The position numbers and the translations under genes were made by a program. This document shows, in pieces, positions 1 to 7,627 of a stretch of 26,543 bases of DNA. The notes under the pieces are model-generated. The model was not told the origin of the DNA, did no database searches, and saw only the letters and a list, made by a program, of their open reading frames with translations. The stretch spans positions 1 through 26,543 of IMG/VR virus record IMGVR_UViG_3300010430_003072; one strand, 5' to 3'. How positions within the stretch are numbered: position 1 is the stretch's first letter; each line of letters opens with the position of its first letter. The DNA is from a virus.

Positions 1-395
1 ATCACCTCTCCGGTGACACTCAGGACCGATTGCCATCTCATGTGCATGAGGGAATGAAGGGGACGATGCGCCACGAGTTCGGCCACTATGTCATGTCGCA
101 GCTTTCCAGCGATCAGAGACACGAATGGACGAGCAAGGTGTACGGTGCGAGGATGATTGAGATGGGTGCCGACGGTGGGGCTAACTACGGCATGCTCGGC
201 AGCAACTCAGACAAGCAGTATGACTGGTACCGGAAGCCAGGTCTGGGTGGCACGTTCCCGTCCACCTACGCCATGGTCAACGACCGTGAAGGGTTCGCCG
301 AGACATTCTCCATCATCACTCACCCCGATTACGATCGCAGCAAATACGATCCAGAGATTTACCCGATGCTCGACTTCGTGGAGGGTCTCGCCTGA
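1..395 (+). CDS. zinc metallopeptidase-like protein, C-terminal part (5' end outside window)
   Basis: The reading frame is open from the first complete codon (base 3), so the gene begins upstream; the TTG at base 30 is unlikely to be the true start. The visible part contains HEFGH (bases 72-86), the zincin motif with two zinc-binding His and a catalytic Glu. About 70 residues later comes NDREGFAETF, whose Glu residues fit the third zinc ligand. This arrangement is typical of zincin domains attached to phage head-associated polyvalent proteins, which are thought to enter the host with the DNA. The missing N-terminus could be a portal or MuF head protein, another effector module or only this domain. 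It ends one base into the start of the next large modular gene (TGATG), suggesting translational coupling. The substrate is unknown. Confidence 0.72.
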   Translation, partial: HLSGDTQDRLPSHVHEGMKGTMRHEFGHYVMSQLSSDQRHEWTSKVYGARMIEMGADGGANYGMLGSNSDKQYDWYRKPGLGGTFPSTYAMVNDREGFAETFSIITHPDYDRSKYDPEIYPMLDFVEGLA

Positions 396-3300
396 TGCCG
401 AAAACAAGACCCCGTTTCATCGACACCGACGCCCCCGAGCTTGACCCGTTCGGACGCAAGAAGATCGTCAAGCACGAACACGAACGCACCGACCAGTCGG
501 GTCACGGCAACTGGGCGCGCGGCGGTGCGACCAAAACCACAGGCGCACCCGACTACACCCCACTCGAAGACGCCAAGAAGCCGAAACGCAAACCCGGCGA
601 GGGCGGCACCAAAGGCACCCAGGACAAGCTCGAAGGGTTGGATCTGCTGAGGGGGGACATCGGGGACCTTCTCGGGTTCAACGAGCAGAACGAATGGGAC
701 GAAGAGGTCGACGTTGCCGGACAGACCCTCTGGGAATTCGAGGACAACGCCAAGAGTGACTGGATGACGTGGCAAGGTGCCCGGGACATCCGCCAGGCAG
801 CCGCCGAGATCGCTGGGGTCGACGACGATGAAACCTTCGAGACGGTCGACCCGCATGTCGAGATGGATGCCAGGGATCATTCCGGTGGCTTTCATTACAA
901 TACCGACAGCCCACACCGCTCAGCCCAGTTCCTCATGGAGAGCCTCGTTGACGGCGAAAAGTACCGGGACCTGCATCGCGCCATCGGGATGCTCAACGCC
1001 GCCGAGATGGCCGACTTTCTCGAACTCGCCCAGCCGGGGGCCACTTTCGACGCACCGCTCCTGTCGTTCGCCAACATGGCGGTCATGGGTGAGACCAACA
1101 TCCTCGACCGGTTCGGGACCGACATCCTCCTCAAGGTGGACGGGTCTGCAACCGGGTATTTCGTCTCCCAGATGGAGGAACCTCTCTGGACGAAACAGGA
1201 CGAAGGTAGGTGGTTGCGTGGCTTGGAGATCGAGATGCTTTCCGGTATCGACGACCAGGAAGAGCCGGAACTTTGGGAACATTACTCCGAGGTCCGTGAA
1301 GCCATCGGTACCCATCTAGGTGGCGGCGAGCGGCTCGACGAATATCAACGGCAAGACCTGACTGACCTTGTCGGCGGCGAGGATTACGCCCGGTGGGCTG
1401 GGACGAAGATCAGCGAAAGCGAATACCCCGACGAGTACTACGGCTACATGGATGAACAATGGGGATACCAGGCTGATGTCCCGTCTGAGATCATTTCCGG
1501 TGGCCGCTTCAAGGTCAAATCTGTGGAGCGTGGCGAAGGCGAATACGAACCGTGGACGCACGTCATCACAGTCGAACAGGTCGGTGTGTTTGACCCGTTC
1601 AACGAGGACACGCTCATCATGAAGATGGTGAAAGCGGCGTTCGTGTTGGACGGCGGGTCGCTGTCGGTCGGGTATGAGAAGAAGAAGCGCCCCGGTCCGA
1701 AGATCGCCAAACACTACGGTCCTGGTCCGCACCCTTCCGGTAGCCCCCAGGATGTCCACGGCGGCCCGAAGCGTCTCCCGATGGACCGCCTCCCTGGCGA
1801 AGACTGGTCGCAGTACGGTATCGAACACCCGGAGATCCCGGACAGGGCCTGGTGGGATGATTGGTCTCCGGTGATGACGGAAGAGGAAGCTGACGACATG
1901 CTGTTGGAGCACGACCTCGACCAGATCTACTACGGGGCACATGCCACTGTCGACCCGGAAGCTGTCATGCGTGAAGGGTTCGAGGCTGATGAGATCGGTA
2001 GCGGTCTTGGTGTCGGCTGGGGTGAGGGTCTGTACATGGTGCAGGAGGACGCCGACGACTACTACGAGACCGCCATGGAATACTCAACGGCTGGCACCTC
2101 GGTTCGTATCGCCATGGGGATGGAGAACCCGCTGGAGGTGTTCGCTGAGGACCCGTCCGAAGCAACCTATGAGGCGATGCTACACGGACCAGAGTTTGGG
2201 GCGATGTTCCACTACACCGGTCCCGGTATGTGGCCGCTCGACCACTACAAGATCATCACTGAATGGGCTGAGATCCCGTGGGACCCTGCATGGGACGGGG
2301 AGCCTTGGGGGCCACATGCGGTCAGCGCATCAGACGCCTACCCCGGCCTCTCGAAGGTTCTCTCCGACGCCGGATACGACGGCCTCGTCATCAACGCACC
2401 GCGCGTATACCCGGTCGAGTTCTTCGGTATCTACGCCGACGAAGACATCCCGGAAGGCGGTGATGTCAAGTACGACCCCGACTGGTACGTCCCTGACGGC
2501 CAAGGTCAACCGGCCCCCGGCCTCGGCGGTTCCCAGACGATCCTCTTCGACCCCCAGCACTCAGCGATCATCGGCACCACCGAGTTTACCGACGGCCTGT
2601 ACGGTTCACCGGACGTACCCGATGCGATCACCACCGCTCTCGAAGCCGTCTCGAAGACCTGGGTCCCCGGCGTCACCGACGACATGGTCCGTCAGGTGTA
2701 CGGCCCGTGGCTGAAGAAGAAGGTTGCGAAGCACGCCGACCATAACCAAGATGACCATGGGAATTGGGCACGACGGGGTCACATTCTGCCACTCCTTGAA
2801 GCCCGATCGCTTGCTAGCGGCGTGTCTCTTTCCACCCAGGAAGGTGAAGAGCAGATTCTTCAGATTGTCCGTGAAGAGGGTTCACCGAAGACCGTGTTCC
2901 GGGGGTCTCGCAGGAAAGGTCTGAAGGTTGGCGATGAGGTGACGTGGGAACGGCCAATACTGTCAACTGCCGATCGTCGACACATTGGGGCAGGGTTCAC
3001 GAGGAAGGAAGGTGACCACAAGACTCTCATTGGATTCAAGGACGCTCACGCTCTTGACATTTCTGATGTGGTTGCCGAGAACAGTCAGTGGGAGCGAGAG
3101 CATCTGATCGAGGGCGGGACCTGGAAGCTTGTTGAAGAAACGATGGAGCCGAATGAGAATTATCCGAATGTCATGTATCGGGTGTTGTGGGCAGAGCGAG
3201 TCAAGTCTGTAGGGAAACATTATGGCCCTGGTCCGCACGCTTCCGGTTCGTCCCAGGATGTGCATGGCAAGAAGGGTCCGGTCAAGGTCGGCATGTACGA

Positions 3301-4357
3301 CACTACCGAGACGCTCGACCCGAAGACCCCCGAAGGGGCGTTCAACATAGCGAAGAAACGCTACGACCGGTTCACTGAGGCGGCGGAAGCGTTCGAGCAG
3401 GAGTTCAACAACGTCGCTAACCGGTGGACCAGCCAGGCCCCATGGGGGGATTACGACGAGGTCTACAACACGGACATCTACTACGACCTTGATACTCACT
3501 ATTTCGACGGTGCCCAGGAATGGATGGAGACCAACTATCCGAATGTGCTCGACACCCTCCAGTATGAATCGGCGAACGACTTCTGGTACCGGAGCGCAGA
3601 ATTCAAGGCGCTCAGTAGGAAGGTCGCCGACGACGGGACGCTCCTCAAAGCCGTAGAAAACCTCGACACATGGATGAAGCATGAAGCGAAGCCGTTCATC
3701 CGGGTCTCCCCGGAAACGCTTCAGAAGATTCTCTACGGAGGCCAGGTGCTCAACCAGACTGCAACCGGAGAGTCGAACGGCTGGTATGACCCGGTGGGGC
3801 GTGAGCATGTCGAGGATGTGCTCTTCGGGTACGGGCTAGAGGAATGGACGGGGGAAGGCCCCGACGAACGGGGCTATCCGATCTACGGCTACTTCGCCGA
3901 CGACGCCTATGTTTGGAATGAAGGACCAGTCCCGACGTTCGAGCATTTCCCGACGGCGGATTCCATGGCCGAGTCTCTAGAGCACTACGGTTCTGCTGCA
4001 ATCGAACTGAAGCACGGTGTATCCGCCACCTACACCCTCGGTGATTCACTCGACGACACTGGTGTGCAGAGCATCTTCCAAGGCCCGTTGTCCCAGAGTC
4101 AGGCTTTTCTCGCTCCGGGCACGGCAGGGTGGCCGTCGGTTGGTACGGTTGGTGCCCATGCTGCGGAGCTTGCCCACGGCAACGATCCGCAGTCGGTCGC
4201 ACGTTTCATCGAGGCCCAGTACCATGAGAAAATCACGTTCGATGACATCAGGGCCATCCATATTCCCCAATCGGAACTCGACGATCTTTCCATGACGGCG
4301 AACGAATACCACGACGAGTATCTCCCCGCCCACATCGAACTGGTGGTGCATGAATGA
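395..4357 (+). CDS. giant modular polyvalent protein with three or four ADP-ribosyltransferase-like domains
   Basis: 1320 residues; the ATG overlaps the upstream stop by one base and follows a TGGAGGG site. Four copies of the His-rich linker (residues 26-43, 439-456, 779-794, 941-958) divide it into modules. Module A (about 45-436) looks like an R-S-E ADP-ribosyltransferase: HRA at 194-196, LSF at 223-225, SEIISGGRFKV from 364. Module B (about 460-770) resembles the ART-PolyVal type: YYGAH at 512-516, GEGLY at 543-547, GYDGLV near 660, ILFDPQ near 716. Module C (about 795-938) is the clearest: FRG at 835-837, LST at 856-858 and an E-x-E at 900-902 followed by HLIEGG. Module D (about 960-1320) resembles DUF3626: YGGQVLNQ from 1114, YG..IEL from 1198, then TYTLGDS. 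Targets are unknown. It is probably a virion-delivered effector, inferred from its place just before the capsid genes. Confidence 0.75.
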   Translation: MPKTRPRFIDTDAPELDPFGRKKIVKHEHERTDQSGHGNWARGGATKTTGAPDYTPLEDAKKPKRKPGEGGTKGTQDKLEGLDLLRGDIGDLLGFNEQNEWDEEVDVAGQTLWEFEDNAKSDWMTWQGARDIRQAAAEIAGVDDDETFETVDPHVEMDARDHSGGFHYNTDSPHRSAQFLMESLVDGEKYRDLHRAIGMLNAAEMADFLELAQPGATFDAPLLSFANMAVMGETNILDRFGTDILLKVDGSATGYFVSQMEEPLWTKQDEGRWLRGLEIEMLSGIDDQEEPELWEHYSEVREAIGTHLGGGERLDEYQRQDLTDLVGGEDYARWAGTKISESEYPDEYYGYMDEQWGYQADVPSEIISGGRFKVKSVERGEGEYEPWTHVITVEQVGVFDPFNEDTLIMKMVKAAFVLDGGSLSVGYEKKKRPGPKIAKHYGPGPHPSGSPQDVHGGPKRLPMDRLPGEDWSQYGIEHPEIPDRAWWDDWSPVMTEEEADDMLLEHDLDQIYYGAHATVDPEAVMREGFEADEIGSGLGVGWGEGLYMVQEDADDYYETAMEYSTAGTSVRIAMGMENPLEVFAEDPSEATYEAMLHGPEFGAMFHYTGPGMWPLDHYKIITEWAEIPWDPAWDGEPWGPHAVSASDAYPGLSKVLSDAGYDGLVINAPRVYPVEFFGIYADEDIPEGGDVKYDPDWYVPDGQGQPAPGLGGSQTILFDPQHSAIIGTTEFTDGLYGSPDVPDAITTALEAVSKTWVPGVTDDMVRQVYGPWLKKKVAKHADHNQDDHGNWARRGHILPLLEARSLASGVSLSTQEGEEQILQIVREEGSPKTVFRGSRRKGLKVGDEVTWERPILSTADRRHIGAGFTRKEGDHKTLIGFKDAHALDISDVVAENSQWEREHLIEGGTWKLVEETMEPNENYPNVMYRVLWAERVKSVGKHYGPGPHASGSSQDVHGKKGPVKVGMYDTTETLDPKTPEGAFNIAKKRYDRFTEAAEAFEQEFNNVANRWTSQAPWGDYDEVYNTDIYYDLDTHYFDGAQEWMETNYPNVLDTLQYESANDFWYRSAEFKALSRKVADDGTLLKAVENLDTWMKHEAKPFIRVSPETLQKILYGGQVLNQTATGESNGWYDPVGREHVEDVLFGYGLEEWTGEGPDERGYPIYGYFADDAYVWNEGPVPTFEHFPTADSMAESLEHYGSAAIELKHGVSATYTLGDSLDDTGVQSIFQGPLSQSQAFLAPGTAGWPSVGTVGAHAAELAHGNDPQSVARFIEAQYHEKITFDDIRAIHIPQSELDDLSMTANEYHDEYLPAHIELVVHE
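470..523 (+). repeat. inter-domain His-rich linker copy 1 (HGNWA type)
   Basis: Encodes KHEHERTDQSGHGNWARG, near the N-terminus of the 1320-residue protein. It belongs to the compact subtype KH..H..xQ..HGNWA.G and marks the boundary before the first ADP-ribosyltransferase-like module. Confidence 0.85.
1709..1762 (+). repeat. inter-domain His-rich linker copy 2 (GPGPH type)
   Basis: Encodes KHYGPGPHPSGSPQDVHG, the long subtype. It separates the first and second ADP-ribosyltransferase-like modules of the 1320-residue protein. Confidence 0.87.
2729..2776 (+). repeat. inter-domain His-rich linker copy 3 (HGNWA type)
   Basis: Encodes KHADHNQDDHGNWARR. It separates the second module from the third, the one with the E-x-E motif. 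Confidence 0.87.
3215..3268 (+). repeat. inter-domain His-rich linker copy 4 (GPGPH type)
   Basis: Encodes KHYGPGPHASGSSQDVHG. It separates the third ADP-ribosyltransferase module from the DUF3626-like C-terminal module. Confidence 0.87.
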
Positions 4358-6351
4358 AATATCTCGTAGCCACCCAAGGCTCCCGGAAGCTCTACGCCAA
4401 CGAGCGCAACGACCCGACCACCATCGGCTGGATCGTTGACGAGAAGAAGGGCACCAAGTCGAAGACCGGGTCGTCGGTCGGGTCGATCCTTGCGCGCGGG
4501 TACTGGGAGTTGACGAACCCGAAACCGGTCAAGAAGCACCACGGCCCGGGACCTCATCCAGGTACCGGCACGCCACAGGACATCCACGGATCTGGTGGGG
4601 GCGGCCCGTCCTCCCCGTCCGGCGAGTCGACCACGGACGCTCTTGATGACTTCGGTACCGAGATGCGTCAACGCCATTACGGCAAGACGCTCGCCCTCAT
4701 CGAGCGTGGCAAGGAGCTACGCCCGTCGCTCGACGCTGCCATGGATGTGGCCGAGGCGCAGGTCGAGAAGATCAACGTAGGGCGCGACGCTATCAATGTG
4801 GAACAGAAGCAAATTCAGGATTGGAAACGGTTGTCGGAGGATGCGAGGCGCTGGACCCATCGGCGGCTGGTGCGGCTCGTGGAGCGCCATTACCCAACGG
4901 CCGACAGGGACCAAGTCCGCAACGCTGTCTACCTGTCGGAGGGCAGCTTCGAGAAGGCTCGCAGCATTCTTGAGACTGTTGAGGAGGTCCCGGACGTAGC
5001 GTCGACCATCAAGCTCACCAAGAAACAATACGAGATGCTGGTCTACGACTACGACTACGGGATGGTCGAAGCTCAAGACATGGGCATCGTCTTCAACGAT
5101 GACTACACGGTTGACATCCCGTCGACCGCTGCCGGGGATAGGCTCGTCAAGGATGTCGGTTGGTATGCGAGCGGTGAATCCGGGTCAGACAAGAGGGTGC
5201 TTAACGCCATCAAGAAGAAGATCTGGGATGCAGGTCCATACCAATCGCGGCGCTCGAAGCCGAAGCCTACACACGAATACACCGACCCGACGGTTTGGGT
5301 GAAGAACACCGAAGGCAGCAGGGTCATGCTTTCCGGTGACCTCCTCCAAGATCGGTTCTTCAGGATAGGTGCCACAGAGGGGCGTGTCTGGGAGGGCGAC
5401 AAGTTTGTCGATGCTGTGAACGAAGAGGGTGGCGTGTTCTCTATCACCCGCCAAGACGTACCGGGCGACTCCCGGTTCCTTGGGCGGTCATGGGAAGACT
5501 GGGAGGGGAATGAGGTTGCTGGCCTACCGCTCATCCATGCCAGCTACGACATCGGCCTGAAATATGCAGGCCCCGGTGGGGAAGGCGAGTGGCTACCGAT
5601 GCCGCTCTCAACTGTCTCTGAATCCATGTTCAGCGAATATAGTTTCTGGCACTACAAGGCGAAGGTATTCAGCGGCAGGAAGGACGCCAACTGGAATATC
5701 TTGAACGAGAAGTCGAGGCAGATCCGGGACGCATACGGTGATGCGTTCGCCGGTTGGCTCGGCGATCATCGTGAGACCGGTGTTGCTGTCGACCTCATGA
5801 GGACAAGCTCGGCGGGGGTAAATATCGCCGAAGCGAGCGCCAGGTTCTACCCGGCTGATTGGGTGCGTGCCTCGAACGAGCGGGGAGAGCTTTCCGTCAA
5901 CAAGCGGAAGCAACGGGGCCACTATGCCGAGAGTATCCACCGTGGTTCTACGGATCTCGATTCAGGTGAGGGTCGTATCGTCACCGAAGGGTCGCTAGAC
6001 ACCAACGTCCATGAACTCGGTCACCGCATGGAGCATTCATACACGGAACTTTCGCACGCCGAGGATCGGTTCTACACCATGAGGACGCTTGGCTCCGAGC
6101 GGGTCAGGTTGCAGGAGTTGGAGCCGGGGCGTGGCTACAAGTATCACGAGATCTCCTACCCGGATGACTTCACCGATGCCTACATGGGCAAGAAATACTC
6201 GGGCGGTGCCTACGAGTTGGTCTCGATGGCTGTGCCACGTCTCATGGGTGCGAGGCAACCGGCTAGCAAGTTCCACTACAAGGCTGAGAACCCGTACGGC
6301 ATGGACGAAGAGATGCTCCATTGGATATTGGGGGTGCTCGTCGATGTTTGA
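4354..6351 (+). CDS. modular protein with C-terminal zinc metallopeptidase (HELGH) domain
   Basis: 665 residues, starting in an ATGA overlap with the previous gene. A short N-terminal region (about 1-58) is followed by one His-rich linker (61-79) and a Gly/Ser-rich spacer. The middle (about 95-300) is charged, probably helical, and not recognised. The C-terminal third holds a zincin core, NVHELGHRMEHS with HELGH at 553-557. A downstream GGAYELVSM (Glu 621) is suitable as third zinc ligand, a layout seen in phage-borne zincins. This is the second HExxH protein in the window, and the two differ clearly around the motif, so this is not a recent duplication. It is likely a virion-associated protease that acts either on phage proteins during maturation or on host proteins after entry. 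The sequence does not decide between these. Confidence 0.72.
   Translation: MKYLVATQGSRKLYANERNDPTTIGWIVDEKKGTKSKTGSSVGSILARGYWELTNPKPVKKHHGPGPHPGTGTPQDIHGSGGGGPSSPSGESTTDALDDFGTEMRQRHYGKTLALIERGKELRPSLDAAMDVAEAQVEKINVGRDAINVEQKQIQDWKRLSEDARRWTHRRLVRLVERHYPTADRDQVRNAVYLSEGSFEKARSILETVEEVPDVASTIKLTKKQYEMLVYDYDYGMVEAQDMGIVFNDDYTVDIPSTAAGDRLVKDVGWYASGESGSDKRVLNAIKKKIWDAGPYQSRRSKPKPTHEYTDPTVWVKNTEGSRVMLSGDLLQDRFFRIGATEGRVWEGDKFVDAVNEEGGVFSITRQDVPGDSRFLGRSWEDWEGNEVAGLPLIHASYDIGLKYAGPGGEGEWLPMPLSTVSESMFSEYSFWHYKAKVFSGRKDANWNILNEKSRQIRDAYGDAFAGWLGDHRETGVAVDLMRTSSAGVNIAEASARFYPADWVRASNERGELSVNKRKQRGHYAESIHRGSTDLDSGEGRIVTEGSLDTNVHELGHRMEHSYTELSHAEDRFYTMRTLGSERVRLQELEPGRGYKYHEISYPDDFTDAYMGKKYSGGAYELVSMAVPRLMGARQPASKFHYKAENPYGMDEEMLHWILGVLVDV
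4534..4590 (+). repeat. inter-domain His-rich linker copy 5 (GPGPH type)
   Basis: Encodes KHHGPGPHPGTGTPQDIHG followed by a Gly-rich stretch. It lies between the short N-terminal region and the body of the HELGH metallopeptidase protein. Confidence 0.87.
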
Positions 6352-7627
6352 AATCACCGGGACCCGGAACGGAACCAAAGAGACCGTTGTGTGGGACGAC
6401 GGGCAGATCTATGCCTCACAGACCTTCACCGATGCTGTGTCAGACATGGAGGAGAGCGTCACCGAAGGCCCTGTCCCTGTCGTCTTCGAGTATCCCCGAA
6501 TGAGCGACGCATGGGCAGCGGCACAAGTCATCGAGTTCCTCTTCGACGACGTGACCTCCACGACCGGCCCGGTCATCTCGTGGGATGATTGCCTCCAGGA
6601 GGGCGAAGAGATCTCCAAACATCCCGGCCCGCGCGGCTCCGCTCTCCACGCCACCGGCACCGACCAATCCGTCCACGGCGGGTCCCGGATCTCCCCCTTC
6701 AACGAAGGGATGCATGGCTCCGAGAATTCGATGCAGGCACTCGAAGACCTTGACTATCCACCCTACCGGGGGGCGACGATCGGTGAGCGGGTCATCGCAA
6801 AATGGGAGGCCGTGACCGGGATCTCCCGCCGCAAGATCGTCAACCAATACCGTCGCATGCTGAAAGAAGCAGCGCCCCATTCCGACTATGAGTCGTGGAA
6901 GTACTGGTACGACGACGTACATGATCTCTCTACCAGCCTCGGCGAGAAGCACGGGTTTACCACCGACCAGGTCGCTGCTGCGTTTGCTGCGTTCTCGCCT
7001 GGCGTCAACTGGCAGGAAGAACTGAAAGCCATCCCACATCTCGTTGAGATGATGGACACCGACCCACCGGTCCCTGAAGGCAGCCTCGAACTTGTCAACG
7101 CCAAGATTCTCGCCGACGATGTGCTGACCGGACGCAACGACGGCAACATCGTCAAACCCCAGATCCTTCAGCCCGGGCAGAGAGTCTCCGACCTCGGCAA
7201 CCCTCGGGCCGCAGCGATCGCCTACGCTGAACTGGCCCGAGCCTCCGAGGCCCATGAGAACTGGGCGATCCCGTACGGCTACGCCCCCCTCATGGATTCA
7301 GTCATGATCCTTCGGGGTGCCGACATCGACACCACCCTCCGGGGCGTCACGACTCGCTCGTTCTACAACAACATGATGATGCCGGAAGATCCCCGGGACG
7401 TAACGATCGACTTCCAGATGATGGAGGCCGCAGCGCGCCGGGCGATCACCAAGAACGAGAAGTCCGGGCTGTCCGGCACCCCGGGAGTTACCATCAATGG
7501 CCTAGAGACCGACATCGGGGTCCGGCCCTACCTTGCCGACATCGTACGCCAAGTCGCCAACGAGTCTGGGTTGCTACCCAACCAGGCACAGGCGATCATA
7601 TGGAGTCAATGGAAGGAAGAGAAGTGA
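6344..7627 (+). CDS. modular protein with HhH-DNA-glycosylase-like domain
   Basis: 427 residues from ATG 6344, which overlaps the previous gene by 8 bases and has a GGGGGTG site upstream; a longer in-frame start at 6089 would lie deep inside that gene and is rejected. Residues 1-90 form an unrecognised domain. A long-form linker at 92-112 (KHPG...TDQSVHG) leads into a helical domain with VAAAFAAFSPGVNW (about 212-223), VNAKIL, RSFYNNM and VTIDFQMMEAA (Asp 356). This pattern resembles a phage-borne helix-hairpin-helix/GPD-like domain (DUF7178-type), in which an SP..W helix, a K..xFY segment and a VTID Asp recur. DNA-glycosylase or nuclease action on host or phage DNA is possible. Activity is inference, because I cannot confirm the hairpin or the catalytic Lys/Asp pair. 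Confidence 0.6.
   Translation: MFEITGTRNGTKETVVWDDGQIYASQTFTDAVSDMEESVTEGPVPVVFEYPRMSDAWAAAQVIEFLFDDVTSTTGPVISWDDCLQEGEEISKHPGPRGSALHATGTDQSVHGGSRISPFNEGMHGSENSMQALEDLDYPPYRGATIGERVIAKWEAVTGISRRKIVNQYRRMLKEAAPHSDYESWKYWYDDVHDLSTSLGEKHGFTTDQVAAAFAAFSPGVNWQEELKAIPHLVEMMDTDPPVPEGSLELVNAKILADDVLTGRNDGNIVKPQILQPGQRVSDLGNPRAAAIAYAELARASEAHENWAIPYGYAPLMDSVMILRGADIDTTLRGVTTRSFYNNMMMPEDPRDVTIDFQMMEAAARRAITKNEKSGLSGTPGVTINGLETDIGVRPYLADIVRQVANESGLLPNQAQAIIWSQWKEEK
6617..6679 (+). repeat. inter-domain His-rich linker copy 6 (long variant)
   Basis: Encodes KHPGPRGSALHATGTD followed by QSVHG: 21 residues sharing the KHxGP start and the Q-S-V-H-G end with the other copies. It precedes the HhH-glycosylase-like domain. 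Confidence 0.75.

Noticed and set aside
6089-6343. Long upstream extension of the HhH-like gene
   Set aside because: It overlaps the zincin coding region completely in another frame; the ATG at 6344 with a short overlap fits the coupling seen throughout.
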